Source of the DNA: JAFAFN01 sp963707555 | GTDB lineage: Bacteria > Actinomycetota > Acidimicrobiia > Acidimicrobiales > Microtrichaceae | DNA: 64,000 nucleotides | Assembly (NCBI GenBank): GCA_963707555.1 | Contig: CAVPQM010000021.1 | Location: 1 to 64,000, forward strand | Reading direction: 5' to 3' | Part shown: in pieces, positions 1-8,653 of the stretch | Position numbering within the stretch: the stretch's first letter is position 1 | Layout of the letters: every line of letters begins with the position of its first letter | The notes under the pieces: model-generated | The model's input: only the letters and a program-made list of their open reading frames with translations | Told to the model about the DNA's origin: nothing | Databases searched by the model: none | Made by a program: the position numbers and the translations under genes

Positions 1-1079
1 CCCGTGGCGCAGAGCATCGCCTCACTGCGATCCGCACCGACGATCTGCAGACCGGCCGGCAGGCCACTGCCCAGCGGGACCGGGAGTGCCAGCGACGGGC
101 ACCCGGCGAGGTTGACCGGCACGTTCGTCGTCCGGGTGTCCTGGGCCGGATCGTCGAGCAGACGCGGCAGCTCGAGCAACGTGGGCCACACCAGCACCGG
201 CGCCCGGTCCCAGGCGGCGGCCAGCTCGCTCCGCCATGCAACACGCGTGGCCTCGGCCGCCGCGGTCTCCGACGCCGAGACCCGGCTGCCCTGGTCGAGC
301 CGTTCGATCACGTCGTGACTCAGCCGGTCGGGCTGCTCGTCACGGAGGTGACCGTTCACGGTCCATGCCTCGGCCAGGAGCACGGTGACGCCTGCGGTGA
401 CCGCAGCGGCATATCCGGCCAGCGTGATCTCGACGACATCGATCTCCGACTCGTGCAGCAGGCGGTCGATGGCCGTCTCGATCCGTGGGTCGGTCCCGGG
501 GACGCGGACCCGGCCGATGACCGGCGCGGGCTCGGCGAGGTGCATCGAGAAGCGGGGGTCCAACAGCTCCATGCCTGCGACGACCCCTGCGACGTCCCGG
601 GCCATGGGACCGACGACGTCGAGCGACGGCGCGAGGGGACGCACCCCGGCGGTGGGGATGCGGCGGTGGGTGGTCTTCAGCCCGACGGTTCCACAACACG
701 CCGAGGGAGTCCTGATCGAGCCGGCGGTGTCCGTGCCGAGCGCGAAGTCGACCTCGCCGGTGGCCACCGCGACAGCGCTCCCGCTCGAGCTCCCGCCGGG
801 GATGCGTCGCTCGTCGAGCGGGTTGCGAGGGGTGCCGAACCAGTGGTTGACACCGGTGCCGCCGAAGGCGAGCTCGTGGAGGTTCACCTTGCCCACGATG
901 GCGACGTCGCCGGCGCGCAGCCCGGCGAGGCAGGCCGCGTCGGCCGTCGCCGGGGTCGCGGACGCAGCGACCGCCGGGCTCGCCGCGGTGGTCGGGACTC
1001 CTTCGACGTCGATGAGGTCCTTGATCGCCACGCGCGGCCCGCGGCCGGGTGCGTCGAGGCGTGTGATCCATGTGGTCAT
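1..1079 (-). CDS. Amidase signature family hydrolase (partial, C-terminus beyond the window)
   Basis: Ser-cisSer-Lys amidase that would hydrolyse a carboxamide to the acid and ammonia. The frame stays open from the ATG at 1079 to the window edge, about 359 codons. Visible motifs are VAIKDLIDVEG (catalytic Lys near residue 20), the glycine/serine-rich GGSSSGSAVAVA, and TDTAGSIR carrying the nucleophile region. The N-terminus is short: most family members have about 50 more residues before the catalytic Lys. It lies in the same direction as the small VOC gene upstream of it and is divergent from the GntR regulator. This suggests it belongs to the GntR-controlled catabolic island and releases an amide nitrogen there. 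The substrate cannot be told from sequence. Confidence is high for the family and low for the substrate. Confidence 0.88.
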   Translation of the reverse strand, partial: MTTWITRLDAPGRGPRVAIKDLIDVEGVPTTAASPAVAASATPATADAACLAGLRAGDVAIVGKVNLHELAFGGTGVNHWFGTPRNPLDERRIPGGSSSGSAVAVATGEVDFALGTDTAGSIRTPSACCGTVGLKTTHRRIPTAGVRPLAPSLDVVGPMARDVAGVVAGMELLDPRFSMHLAEPAPVIGRVRVPGTDPRIETAIDRLLHESEIDVVEITLAGYAAAVTAGVTVLLAEAWTVNGHLRDEQPDRLSHDVIERLDQGSRVSASETAAAEATRVAWRSELAAAWDRAPVLVWPTLLELPRLLDDPAQDTRTTNVPVNLAGCPSLALPVPLGSGLPAGLQIVGADRSEAMLCAT

Positions 1080-1137
1080 GTCGGTCGCCGACGCTACCGG
1101 GGGCGCCGTGGCGCCCCCGGAGTCGCGGTCGGATCGC

Positions 1138-1497
1138 TCAGTGCTCGCCGGGCTCGGCGCCCCACTGGATGACCTGGACGAGGTTCCCGTCGGGGTCGGC
1201 GACGGTGCCGATGAGGCCGAAGGGCATCTGCTCGACCTCGCGGACCCAGGTGACGTCCTGGGCACGGAGGTGGGTCTCGATGGCGCGGCAGTCATCGACG
1301 TTCAGGTTGATGATGCAGCGGGCGGGCTCGGCGGTCGGGCCCGACACCTCGGTGTGCTCCTCGATGAAGAGCTGCACGGGCCCGAACTCGAAGGCGCCGC
1401 CCTCGTTCTCGGTGGTGTCGAACGCTGCGCGGTACCACGCCTTCATCGCGTCGACGTTCGACGATCCGATGAGCAGGCTTCCGATCGGTGGGGTCAT
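1138..1497 (-). CDS. VOC (glyoxalase/bleomycin-resistance fold) protein
   Basis: Small 119-residue protein of the vicinal-oxygen-chelate superfamily, probably a metal-dependent dioxygenase, isomerase or lyase subunit, or a binding protein. The N-terminus has the beta-strand/helix pattern GSLLIGSSNVDAMKAWY. The C-terminus ends with the characteristic VADPDGNLVQVIQW. A clean Shine-Dalgarno AAGGAG lies about 7 bases before the ATG at 1497. Its promoter region contains the palindrome TGGTCTGACCA at 1524-1534, which is repeated in inverted orientation before the VOC gene at 2472, so the two VOC genes are probably co-regulated by the GntR protein between them. The exact reaction is unknown. Confidence 0.85.
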   Translation of the reverse strand: MTPPIGSLLIGSSNVDAMKAWYRAAFDTTENEGGAFEFGPVQLFIEEHTEVSGPTAEPARCIINLNVDDCRAIETHLRAQDVTWVREVEQMPFGLIGTVADPDGNLVQVIQWGAEPGEH

Positions 1498-1517
1498 GTG
1501 ATCTCCTTGGGATAATT

Positions 1518-1538
1518 GACTGTTGGTCTGACCATAGC
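1518..1538 (-). promoter_or_regulatory. Promoter-operator of the 1138-1497 VOC gene (GntR/FadR-type palindrome)
   Basis: A 21-bp segment whose exact reverse complement recurs at 2419-2439. Its core at 1524-1534 is the perfect palindrome TGGTCTGACCA, which fits the TGGTC-N-GACCA style recognised by FadR-subfamily GntR proteins (established for E. coli FadR). On the minus strand it contains TATGGT, usable as a -10 element, 34 bases before the ATG at 1497. The GntR gene begins about 90 bp away. Assignment of this regulator to the site is inference. Confidence 0.7.
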
Positions 1539-1574
1539 GTCAGATTCGACGTGGTGGGGGAAAATGGTGTGGCG

Positions 1575-1585
1575 GTCTGACAGAC
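1575..1585 (+). promoter_or_regulatory. Second GntR-type operator in front of the regulator gene
   Basis: Perfect odd palindrome GTCTGACAGAC, 40 bp before the preferred start of the GntR gene. A one-mismatch copy, GTCTGACAGTC, sits at 2437-2447 next to the TGGTCAGACCA site, so each control region has the same two motifs. This suggests autoregulation. It also argues against translation starting upstream of this point. Confidence 0.5.
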
Positions 1586-1624
1586 TGTGCAGATGCCAGG
1601 CGGCTCGACCCGAGGAGATCGGCA

Positions 1625-2343
1625 ATGTCCGACGTGACCACGCCCTTTGCCCCATCCCGCGCCGGACGGTGGCCTCCGCCGTCCGTGAAGCCATCGAGGG
1701 AGCGATCTCGACGGGCGACATGGCGCCGGGGACACCCCTGCCCTCGGAGCGCGAGCTGGCCGAGCAGTTCGACGTGGCGCGCACGTCGATCCGTGAAGCC
1801 GTGCAGGCGCTCCTGACGGTCGGACTCGTCGAGAAGCGCGGCAACCGTTCCTACGTCGCCGAGCGACTGCCCGAGATCAGGTTCGACCACGCCGATCACC
1901 GCAAGCGGCGAGTGGCCGAGCTCTTCGAGGTGCGCCAGATCGTCGAGGTGCCGATCGCACGCCTGGCAGCCCGCAACGCCACACCCCAACAGCGGTCCGA
2001 GATCGCCGAGCTCGCCGGCCACTTCCACGAGGGGATGGAGCTCGAGGAGTTCCGTCGGCTCGACCGTCAGTTCCACTGGGCGCTCGCCACGGCGTGCGGC
2101 AACGCGACGCTCGCGGAGCTCTTCGGCAAGGTGCTCGACAGCCTGTTCGCGTCCGAGGAGTTCGCCACCCTGCTCAACTCCGACCAGAACCGATCCGTGG
2201 TCGAGGAGATCATCTCGGCGTCGACCGCCGCACACCGGCGGATCGCAGGGGCAGTGGTCGCCGGCGACGAGGACGGCACCGAGGGCGCGGCGCGGGACCA
2301 CCTCGGCGACGTCGAGGAGCAGATGGTGGCGCGGCTGTTGTAG
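1625..2343 (+). CDS. FadR-subfamily GntR transcriptional regulator (apparent -1 indel near the start)
   Basis: Ligand-responsive repressor or activator with an N-terminal winged helix-turn-helix (PGTPLPSERELAEQF ... RTSIREAVQAL) and a C-terminal all-helical FCD effector domain (RRVAELFEVRQIVE, then EFRRLDRQFHWALA). The ATG at 1625 has the only good ribosome site (GAGGAG), but it lies in a different frame from the DNA-binding domain. Adding one C in the cytosine runs at about 1640-1655 would join them and give 239 residues, normal for the family. As written, an intact frame can only start upstream, across the operator at 1575-1585, which is unlikely. The gene is flanked by the two copies of the TGGTCTGACCA element and probably controls the VOC-cupin-HyuAB operon, the VOC/amidase genes and itself. 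Confidence 0.8.
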
Positions 2344-2398
2344 GGAGGAACACCTGCTGGCCGGCGCAATCACGCGCCTGTCAACGCAGAAGAAACGC

Positions 2399-2447
2399 TT
2401 GTCTTCGTGGACGATGGTGCTATGGTCAGACCAACAGTCTGACAGTC
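2399..2447 (+). promoter_or_regulatory. Promoter-operator of the VOC-cupin-hyuAB operon
   Basis: TTGTCT (2399-2404), 16 bases, then TATGGT (2421-2426) makes a plausible -35/-10 pair. The palindrome TGGTCAGACCA (2423-2433) overlaps the -10, and the related GTCTGACAGTC follows at 2437-2447. Bases 2419-2439 are an exact reverse complement of 1518-1538. An operator over the -10 suits repression relieved by substrate. Confidence 0.65.
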
Positions 2448-2471
2448 CATCGAACCACATGGCGGAGCTCC

Positions 2472-2990
2472 TTGAACATCACGCGACTGAACCATGCCGT
2501 GCTCTACGTCTCGGACGCCGGGGCCATCGCCGGCTTCTACCGCGACGTGCTCCGGTTCCGGACGGTCATCCGGGACCCGCACAACCGATTCGCGTTCCTG
2601 CGGGCCAAGCGCTCCGAGAACCACCACGACCTGGCCCTCTTCACGGTGGGGACCGGCGCGGCCCGTCCGGGGCGTGGCCGATCGATCGGTCTCTACCACC
2701 TGGCGTGGGAGGTCCCGACGCTCGACGACCTCCGCTCCGCTCGCACGGCGCTCGAGTCGGCTGGTGCACTCGTCGGTCAGAGCGACCACGGCGTCAACAA
2801 GAGCCTGTACGCCGAGGACCCGGACGGGAACGAGTTCGAGGTGATGTGGCTCGTGCCGCCGGACCAGTGGGGAGCCGAGGAGGACCAGGCGATCGTCCGG
2901 GGGCTCGACCTGGACGCCGACCGTCGCCGTTACGGCTCGACGCGCACCTCGTGGAACCTCGAGGTCACCTCGTCGAAGGCGGCCCGATGA
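2472..2990 (+). CDS. VOC family protein, extradiol-dioxygenase-like
   Basis: 172-residue protein with paired VOC modules: ITRLNHAVLYVSD at the N-terminus, LYHLAWEVPTLDDL in the middle and YAEDPDGNEFEVMW near the end. The two His (NHAV, YHLAW) and the Glu (NEFEVMW) are at the positions that bind Fe(II) or Mn(II) in extradiol ring-cleavage dioxygenases and related lyases, so an active metal site is likely. The TTG start at 2472 follows GGAG by four bases and gives the expected N-terminus. It is the first gene of the operon driven from the 2399-2447 promoter, and its stop overlaps the cupin start (ATGA). It could be a ring-cleaving dioxygenase or a hydrolase of the same fold. Confidence 0.85.
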   Translation: MNITRLNHAVLYVSDAGAIAGFYRDVLRFRTVIRDPHNRFAFLRAKRSENHHDLALFTVGTGAARPGRGRSIGLYHLAWEVPTLDDLRSARTALESAGALVGQSDHGVNKSLYAEDPDGNEFEVMWLVPPDQWGAEEDQAIVRGLDLDADRRRYGSTRTSWNLEVTSSKAAR

Positions 2991-3373
2991 ACGAGCTGAC
3001 GACCGACGAAGCGCTCTCCCACGTCTGGTTCCTCGACGACGCCGCCTTCGACGACACCGGTCGGGCGGGGTTCCGCCGCCGGGTCATCGACGGCGACCAC
3101 ATGCAGGTCTGGTTCTGGAGGATCGCCGGGGGCTCGAGCGGATCGGTCCTCCACCAGCACCTCGAGAACGAGCAGTTCGGCATCATCGTCCGCGGCCGCC
3201 TCGACTTCAGCATCGGTCCCGACGGAGCGACCGAGCGGACCGAGCTCGGCCCGGGCGACATCTATCTCGCCCGGCGCGGCGTCTGGCACGGCGACTCCAT
3301 CTTCCACGGGGACGACGAGGTCGACGAGTGCTGGATCGTCGATGTGTTCGCACCGCCGCGGACCGACGCGTAA
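2987..3373 (+). CDS. Cupin-domain protein
   Basis: 128-residue single-domain cupin. Cupin motif 1 is visible as SVLHQHLENEQFGIIVRGRLDF (His-x-His-like HQH plus Glu) and motif 2 as LGPGDIYLARRGVWHGD with the second His. These residues normally bind one metal ion, so it may be a small dioxygenase, isomerase or sensor. It overlaps the VOC gene before it by four bases and lies nine bases before the HyuA gene, so translation is coupled within the operon. The substrate is unknown. Confidence 0.85.
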   Translation: MNELTTDEALSHVWFLDDAAFDDTGRAGFRRRVIDGDHMQVWFWRIAGGSSGSVLHQHLENEQFGIIVRGRLDFSIGPDGATERTELGPGDIYLARRGVWHGDSIFHGDDEVDECWIVDVFAPPRTDA

Positions 3374-3382
3374 GGAGCAGTG

Positions 3383-5494
3383 ATGGGCAACTGGAGACTT
3401 GCGGTCGACATCGGGGGGACCTTCACCGATGTCGTGCTGGTGGACGCCGAGCAGGGGACGGTGGTGGTCGACAAGACCCTCACGACCCCGTCGGCGCCCT
3501 TGGACGGGGTGCAGCGCGGGGTGCGGCAGCTGCTCGCCAAGGCGGGGGTCAGCCCCGCCGACATCACCCAACCGATCGTGCACGCCACGACCCTGATCAC
3601 GAACGCCCTCATCGAGGGCAAGACGGGTCGGGCCGCGCTGGTGACCACCGACGGGTTCGGCGACACGCTGCTGATCCGCAGCGAGCACCGCTACGACATG
3701 TACGACCTGCAGATCGAGTTCCCGGCGCCGCCCATCCCGCGGTCACGGGTGTTCGAGTTCGCCGAGCGCACGACGGCACAGGGGATCGTGCACACCGCCC
3801 CCTCGGCCGCGGACCTCGAGGCGCTCACCGAACAGCTCGCCGCGGCCCGGGTCGAGGCCGTCGCCGTCTGCTTCCTGCACGCCTACGCCAATCCGGAGAA
3901 CGAGCGGTTGGTCGCGCAGCACCTGGCTGCGGCGCTGGATGTGCCGGTGTGCATCTCCGCGGAGGTCGCTCCGCAGATCCGTGAGTACCAGCGCATGGTC
4001 ACGACTGCGTGCAACGCCGCGACGATGCCGGTGATCGGTCCGTACCTCGACGACCTGCAGGACTGGTTGCGACAGGAGGGCTTCGGCAGCGGGGTGCTGA
4101 TGATGCTCTCCAACGGCGGCGTCGTCTCCGCGGCCGACGCCAAGCAGGTGCCGATCCGCCTGGTCGAGTCCGGTCCCGCAGCCGGCGCCCTGGCCGGCTC
4201 CTGGTACTCGCGACGGCTGGACGAGGATCGTCTGCTCTGCTTCGACATGGGCGGCACGACGGCCAAGTCGTGCCTGATCGAGGGCCACGAGCCCGAGCTC
4301 TCGAACACCTTCGAGATCGCCCGCATCTACCGTTTCAAGAAGGGGTCCGGCTTCCCGGTCTCGGTCCCGTCGGTCGACCTCGTCGAGATCGGCGCAGGCG
4401 GTGGCAGCATCGCCCGCGTCGACAGCCTGGGCCTCCTGAAGGTCGGCCCCGACTCGACCGGAGCGGACCCCGGTCCCGCGTGCTACGGCCGCGGCGGCAC
4501 CGATGCCGCGGTCACCGACGCCGACCTGCTGCTCGGCTACCTCGACGGCGACTGGTTCCTCGGGGGCGACATGCGCCTCGACGTCGAGGCCGCCCGGTCG
4601 GCGATCGGCAAGTTGGCCGTCGCACTCGAGCTGTCCGACCTCGACACCGCAGCGGGCATCCACGAGCTGGTCAACCAGAACATGGCCGCATCGGCCCGCA
4701 TGCACGGCATCGAGCACGGCGTGGATCTGCGCGGTGTGCCGCTCATCGCGTTCGGCGGGGCCGGACCGGTGCACGCATGTGGCGTGGCCGAGCTGCTCGA
4801 GGCCACCCGCGTGGTCTTCCCGGTCAACGCCTCGGTGCTCTCCGCCTTCGGCACGCTCGTGTCACCGGTGCGCATCGACCTGGCCCGCTCGAAGGTCATG
4901 CCCGTGAACGGGATCCTCGAGTCGGCCCGCGACGAGATCCTCCACGAGCTCCGCGGCGAAGGTCGCAGGGTGCTCGAGGGCGCAGGCATCTCTCCCGACG
5001 ACGTGACGTTCCGCTACGGCGTCGACGCCCGGTACGTCGGCCAGGGCAACGAGATCACCATCTGGTTGCCGGAGGCCGACAGCCCGGTCGAATGGCCGGT
5101 CGACGACGAGGACCTCGTCGCACGCTTCGAGACCGAGTACGCGCGCATCTTCGGCATGGCCATCCCGGACGTCGGTGTCGAGGTCGTCACGTGGCGCCTC
5201 GCCGCCTCAGCTGCCTCGCCGGACATCGACACCCGGGAGATCCCGTCGGGTCCCGAGTCCCCCGAGCCGGATCGTCATCGACCCGCTCAGTTCGCACGGG
5301 GCGTCGCGCCGGTGAGCACACCGGTGTACCGACGTGCCGATCTCGCCTCGGGTGGGCGGATCGCAGGGCCCGCCCTCATCGAGGAGCGGGAGACCACCGC
5401 AGTGCTGCGGCCGGGTTGGGATGCGACGGTGCTGCCCGACGGCGCCATCGTCGCCACCCGGTCGGCCCGCATCGAGACCACCAAGGAGGCGTGA
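3383..5494 (+). CDS. hyuA: Hydantoinase/oxoprolinase A subunit (ATP-dependent)
   Basis: About 703 residues, the normal length for HyuA-family ATPases, which phosphorylate a lactam, hydantoin or ketone so that the HyuB partner can open or carboxylate it. The ASKHA-fold ATP motif RLAVDIGGTFTD is near residues 5-16, HATTLITNALIEGK near 66, the second phosphate loop CFDMGGTTAKS near 286, and IGAGGGSIA near 338. The ATG at 3383 is chosen because AAGGAG lies five bases upstream; a GTG three bases earlier is the alternative. The stop overlaps the HyuB start (TGATG). Known family members include N-methylhydantoinase, 5-oxoprolinase, caprolactam hydrolase and acetone/acetophenone carboxylase. The nitrogen-rich context favours a lactam or hydantoin over a ketone. 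Confidence 0.93.
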   Translation: MGNWRLAVDIGGTFTDVVLVDAEQGTVVVDKTLTTPSAPLDGVQRGVRQLLAKAGVSPADITQPIVHATTLITNALIEGKTGRAALVTTDGFGDTLLIRSEHRYDMYDLQIEFPAPPIPRSRVFEFAERTTAQGIVHTAPSAADLEALTEQLAAARVEAVAVCFLHAYANPENERLVAQHLAAALDVPVCISAEVAPQIREYQRMVTTACNAATMPVIGPYLDDLQDWLRQEGFGSGVLMMLSNGGVVSAADAKQVPIRLVESGPAAGALAGSWYSRRLDEDRLLCFDMGGTTAKSCLIEGHEPELSNTFEIARIYRFKKGSGFPVSVPSVDLVEIGAGGGSIARVDSLGLLKVGPDSTGADPGPACYGRGGTDAAVTDADLLLGYLDGDWFLGGDMRLDVEAARSAIGKLAVALELSDLDTAAGIHELVNQNMAASARMHGIEHGVDLRGVPLIAFGGAGPVHACGVAELLEATRVVFPVNASVLSAFGTLVSPVRIDLARSKVMPVNGILESARDEILHELRGEGRRVLEGAGISPDDVTFRYGVDARYVGQGNEITIWLPEADSPVEWPVDDEDLVARFETEYARIFGMAIPDVGVEVVTWRLAASAASPDIDTREIPSGPESPEPDRHRPAQFARGVAPVSTPVYRRADLASGGRIAGPALIEERETTAVLRPGWDATVLPDGAIVATRSARIETTKEA

Positions 5495-7065
5495 TGGACG
5501 CCATCGAACTCGAGGTCCTCTGGGCCAGCCTCGTCGCCACCGTCAACGAGCAGGCCAAGGCGCTCCAGCGAGCCGCGTTCAGCCCGATCGTCCGGGAGGC
5601 CGGCGACCTCGCCAACGCTCTGTTCGACCGCCGCGGTCGCATGGTCGCCCAGGCGATCACCGGGACCCCCGGCCACATCAACAGCCTGGCGGCGTCCGCC
5701 GGCGCGATGCTGGCCGAGTTCCCGCTCGACACCCTGGCGCCGGGCGACGTGCTGATCACCAACGACCCGTACAAGACGGCGGGCCAGCTGCTCGACGTCA
5801 CGGTGCTCTGCCCGGTCTTCCGCGGCGAGGAGGTCGTGGCGTTCTTCGGCTCGACCATCCACCACACCGACGTCGGCGGCTACGGCATCGGGGCGGGCGG
5901 CCGGGACGTCTTCGAAGAGGGCCTCTGGATCCCCATCTCGAAGCTGATGGTCTCGGGTGAGCGCAACCCCGACGTCTGGCGCTTCATCCTCTCGAACGTG
6001 CGCCAGCCGGAGCACATGGCCGGCGACCTGCACGCACAGGTCGCGTCGGGTGAGGTGGGCGCCCAGCGCCTGCTGCGCCTGATGGACACCCACGGCCTGG
6101 TCGACATCGAGGGCCTCGCGGACGAGATCATCGAGCGTTCGGAGTCCGCGACACGCCAGGCGATCCGCGCGCTTCCCGCCGGGACGTTCGAGTCGACCTC
6201 GGTGCTCGACCTGGCCGACGGCTCCGAGATCACCATCGCGGTCGCGCTCACGATCGACCCCGTCGAGGGCGAGATCCTCGTCGACTACGCCGGCACGTCC
6301 GGCGCGAGTCCCTGGGGCATCAACGTGGCGCGGAACTACACCCACGCGTACACGACGTTCACGATCCGCAGCGTGCTCAACCCGGACGTCCCGAACAACG
6401 CCGGCAGCCTCGCTCCGATCCGGATGGAGGCACCCGAGGGCTCGATCGTCAACGCGGTGTCGCCGATGCCGGGCACGGCGCGTCACGTCGTCGGGATGTT
6501 CCTCCCGATGCCGCTGCTCGGTGCGCTGTCCCAGGTCGTTCCCGACCACGTCATCGCCGAAGGCGCGGGCGCGGTCTGGACGATGCAGGTCAACGGCACC
6601 CACGACGACGGCTCGCCGTTCATCACCGCGATGTTCACCTATGCCGGGGGCGTCGGGGCCCGCGCCACCAAGCCGGGCCTCTCCGCGACGTCGTACCCCA
6701 CCGGTGTCTCGGCCGTGCCCGTGGAGGTCGTCGAGGCCTCGGCGCCCCTGCGGTTCCTCCGCAAGGAGCTCCGCGAGGGCTCCGGCGGTGCGGGCCGGCA
6801 GATCGGCGGTCAGGGCCAGACGATCGAGTTCACCGTCGATGCGGCCCAGCCGTGGCAGCTCAACGCGGTGGTCAGCCGTCTCGCCCGAGGACCCGCCGGG
6901 TTCTTCGGAGGAGAGCCGGGCGACGCCGGAGCGTTCAGCGTCAACGGGGAACCGGTGGTCACCCAGCAGCGGATGACGCTCGCCCCCGGCGACGTCGTGC
7001 GCCTGGATCTGCCCGGTGGCGGCGGCTACGGCTCGGCGTCGACGCGCACGGATGCCACGAGCTGA
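5494..7065 (+). CDS. hyuB: Hydantoinase/oxoprolinase B subunit
   Basis: 523 residues, the usual HyuB length. It is the catalytic partner of HyuA, completing ATP-dependent hydrolysis of a cyclic amide or carboxylation. Family landmarks are LITNDPYKTAGQLLDVTVLCPVF, the metal-site-like STIHHTDVGGYG, and the glycine-rich end RLDLPGGGGYGSAS. It starts at an ATG overlapping the HyuA stop by one base, implying translational coupling and a stoichiometric complex. Its own stop overlaps the acyl-CoA synthetase start in the same way. Confidence 0.93.
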   Translation: MDAIELEVLWASLVATVNEQAKALQRAAFSPIVREAGDLANALFDRRGRMVAQAITGTPGHINSLAASAGAMLAEFPLDTLAPGDVLITNDPYKTAGQLLDVTVLCPVFRGEEVVAFFGSTIHHTDVGGYGIGAGGRDVFEEGLWIPISKLMVSGERNPDVWRFILSNVRQPEHMAGDLHAQVASGEVGAQRLLRLMDTHGLVDIEGLADEIIERSESATRQAIRALPAGTFESTSVLDLADGSEITIAVALTIDPVEGEILVDYAGTSGASPWGINVARNYTHAYTTFTIRSVLNPDVPNNAGSLAPIRMEAPEGSIVNAVSPMPGTARHVVGMFLPMPLLGALSQVVPDHVIAEGAGAVWTMQVNGTHDDGSPFITAMFTYAGGVGARATKPGLSATSYPTGVSAVPVEVVEASAPLRFLRKELREGSGGAGRQIGGQGQTIEFTVDAAQPWQLNAVVSRLARGPAGFFGGEPGDAGAFSVNGEPVVTQQRMTLAPGDVVRLDLPGGGGYGSASTRTDATS

Positions 7066-8653
7066 TGCAACGCCCTGTGCCTACGGGCACGTTCGCCGGG
7101 CTGTGGCGCCGCGCGGTCGCCGCGCGGGCCACCGCGCCCTTCCTCGTCTGGGAAGGTCCTGACGGCGGCGTCACCGAGTGGACCTACGAGCACTTCGACG
7201 CGGTGGTCGGCGAGGTCGCCGGTGGGCTGAGGTCACGCGGCGTCATCGAGGGGTCCGGTGTGCACGTGGTGCTCGCCAACAGCCCTGCCTTCGTCGCGGT
7301 GTGGCTGGCCTGCGTGCAGCTCGGTGCGTGGATGGTGCCGGCCGACCCCCGGGCGGCGTCCGGTGAGCAGGCGGCGCAGCTCCGGCGGACTCGCCCGGCG
7401 CTGACCATCGGTGCGGTCGCACGCGCCGGGGCCCACCGCTCCGCGGTCCGAGCGGCGGCGGAGGACGGCGTCGAGGTCTCGTCGCTCGAGATCGACGAGT
7501 CCGACACCGCGCTCGGCGCGCTCCGTGGGAACCGTCTCGAGTCCGACACGCACACCGCAGCCGCTCGACCGGGCCGCGGTGATGTTCACCTCCGGCACGA
7601 CGTCGGAACCGAAGGGCGTCGTGCTCACGCAGGCGAACTACCGGTTCGCCGGCGAGGTGATGGCAGCGGCCGCGCAGCTGGGCCCCGAGGACCGCCAGCT
7701 GGTGGTGCTCCCGCTGTTCCACGCGAACGCCCAGTACTACTCGGTGGCCTCCGCGATCAGCGTCGGTGCGAGCGTCGCGCTGGTCCCGGCGTTCTCGGCG
7801 AGTGGTTTCGCCGGACAGGCCACCCGTCTCGCGGCGACCCACGCCAGCCTGTTCGCCGCGCCGGCCCGGATGATCCTCGCTCGGGGGACCGAGCGGGTGA
7901 CCGGCGGACGCCTGCGACACGTCTGGTGCGCCCAGAACCTGACGCCCGCGCAGCACGACGACATCACCGATGTGCTCGGCTGCAGCCCTCGGCAGCTCTA
8001 CGGGATGACCGAGACGCTCCCCGCGGTGCTGACACGCCCGGTGCTGGATCCGACCCTGCGGTCCATGGGCGTGCCCTCGCTCGGGTGCCGCGTCGATGGT
8101 GTGGGACGACGACACGGGTGCACCCGCGGCCCCCGGCACCACCGGGCAGCTCCTGGTGCACGGCCGCCCGGGCTACGAGCTCTTCCAGGAGTACCTCGAC
8201 GATCCGGCGAGCACGGCCGCCTCGGTGCGGGCCCGCGAGGCCGACGGGTCCATCTGGTTCGACACCGGTGATCAGGCCTCGGTCGACGACGAGGGGCGCG
8301 TGTTCTTCGAGGGGCGCGCCGGCGAGATGTTGAAGGTCTCGGGTGAGAACGTCTCGGCGCTCGAAGTGGAAGCGGTGCTCGCGGAGCATCCGGACGTCCT
8401 CGAGGTGGCGGTGGTCGGCGAAGCCGACCCCGTCCGCGACGAGGTGCCCCTGGCGTACGTGGTCCTCCAGCGCGGCGCGCCGGCGACGCAGATCGCGGAC
8501 CTGCCGTCGTGGGCGGAGAGCAGGCTCGCTCCGAGCAAACGACCCCGCACCTACCGTCTGGTCGAGGAGCTGCCCCGTACGTCGGTCGGCAAGATCCGCA
8601 AGCACCTGCTCGAGCAGACCGAGGTCGTGCGAGAGGTGGCCCACGATGGCTGA
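7065..8653 (+). CDS. Acyl-CoA synthetase, AMP-binding family (two apparent +1 frameshifts)
   Basis: Adenylate-forming enzyme that would activate a carboxylic acid released upstream to its CoA thioester. Three frames carry successive parts: N-terminal (7065 to about 7545), middle with the P-loop MFTSGTTSEPKG and YGMTET (about 7560-8090), and C-terminal with FDTGDQASVDDEG, KVSGENVSALEVE and the catalytic-Lys region TSVGKIRKHL (from about 8096). Removing one base at about 7525-7565 and one at about 8085-8098 gives 528 residues, exactly family length, with no other damage. Codon use does not change across the breaks, so I favour sequence error over decay. If the indels are real, the gene is dead. 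Confidence 0.85.

Noticed and set aside
340..1172. Long open frames on the strand opposite the amidase, and similar long frames opposite most genes
   Set aside because: They are arginine/proline-rich translations caused by high GC, with no domain motifs, and overlap genes with clear motifs.
1518..2439. The 21-bp inverted duplicates around the GntR gene as terminal repeats of a small mobile element
   Set aside because: Each copy is itself centred on a GntR-type palindrome and placed at a promoter; there is no transposase and no target-site duplication.
3383..7065. Acetone/acetophenone carboxylase as the identity of HyuA/HyuB
   Set aside because: A third (gamma) subunit gene is absent and the cluster is rich in C-N hydrolysis genes, so a lactam or hydantoin hydrolase fits better.
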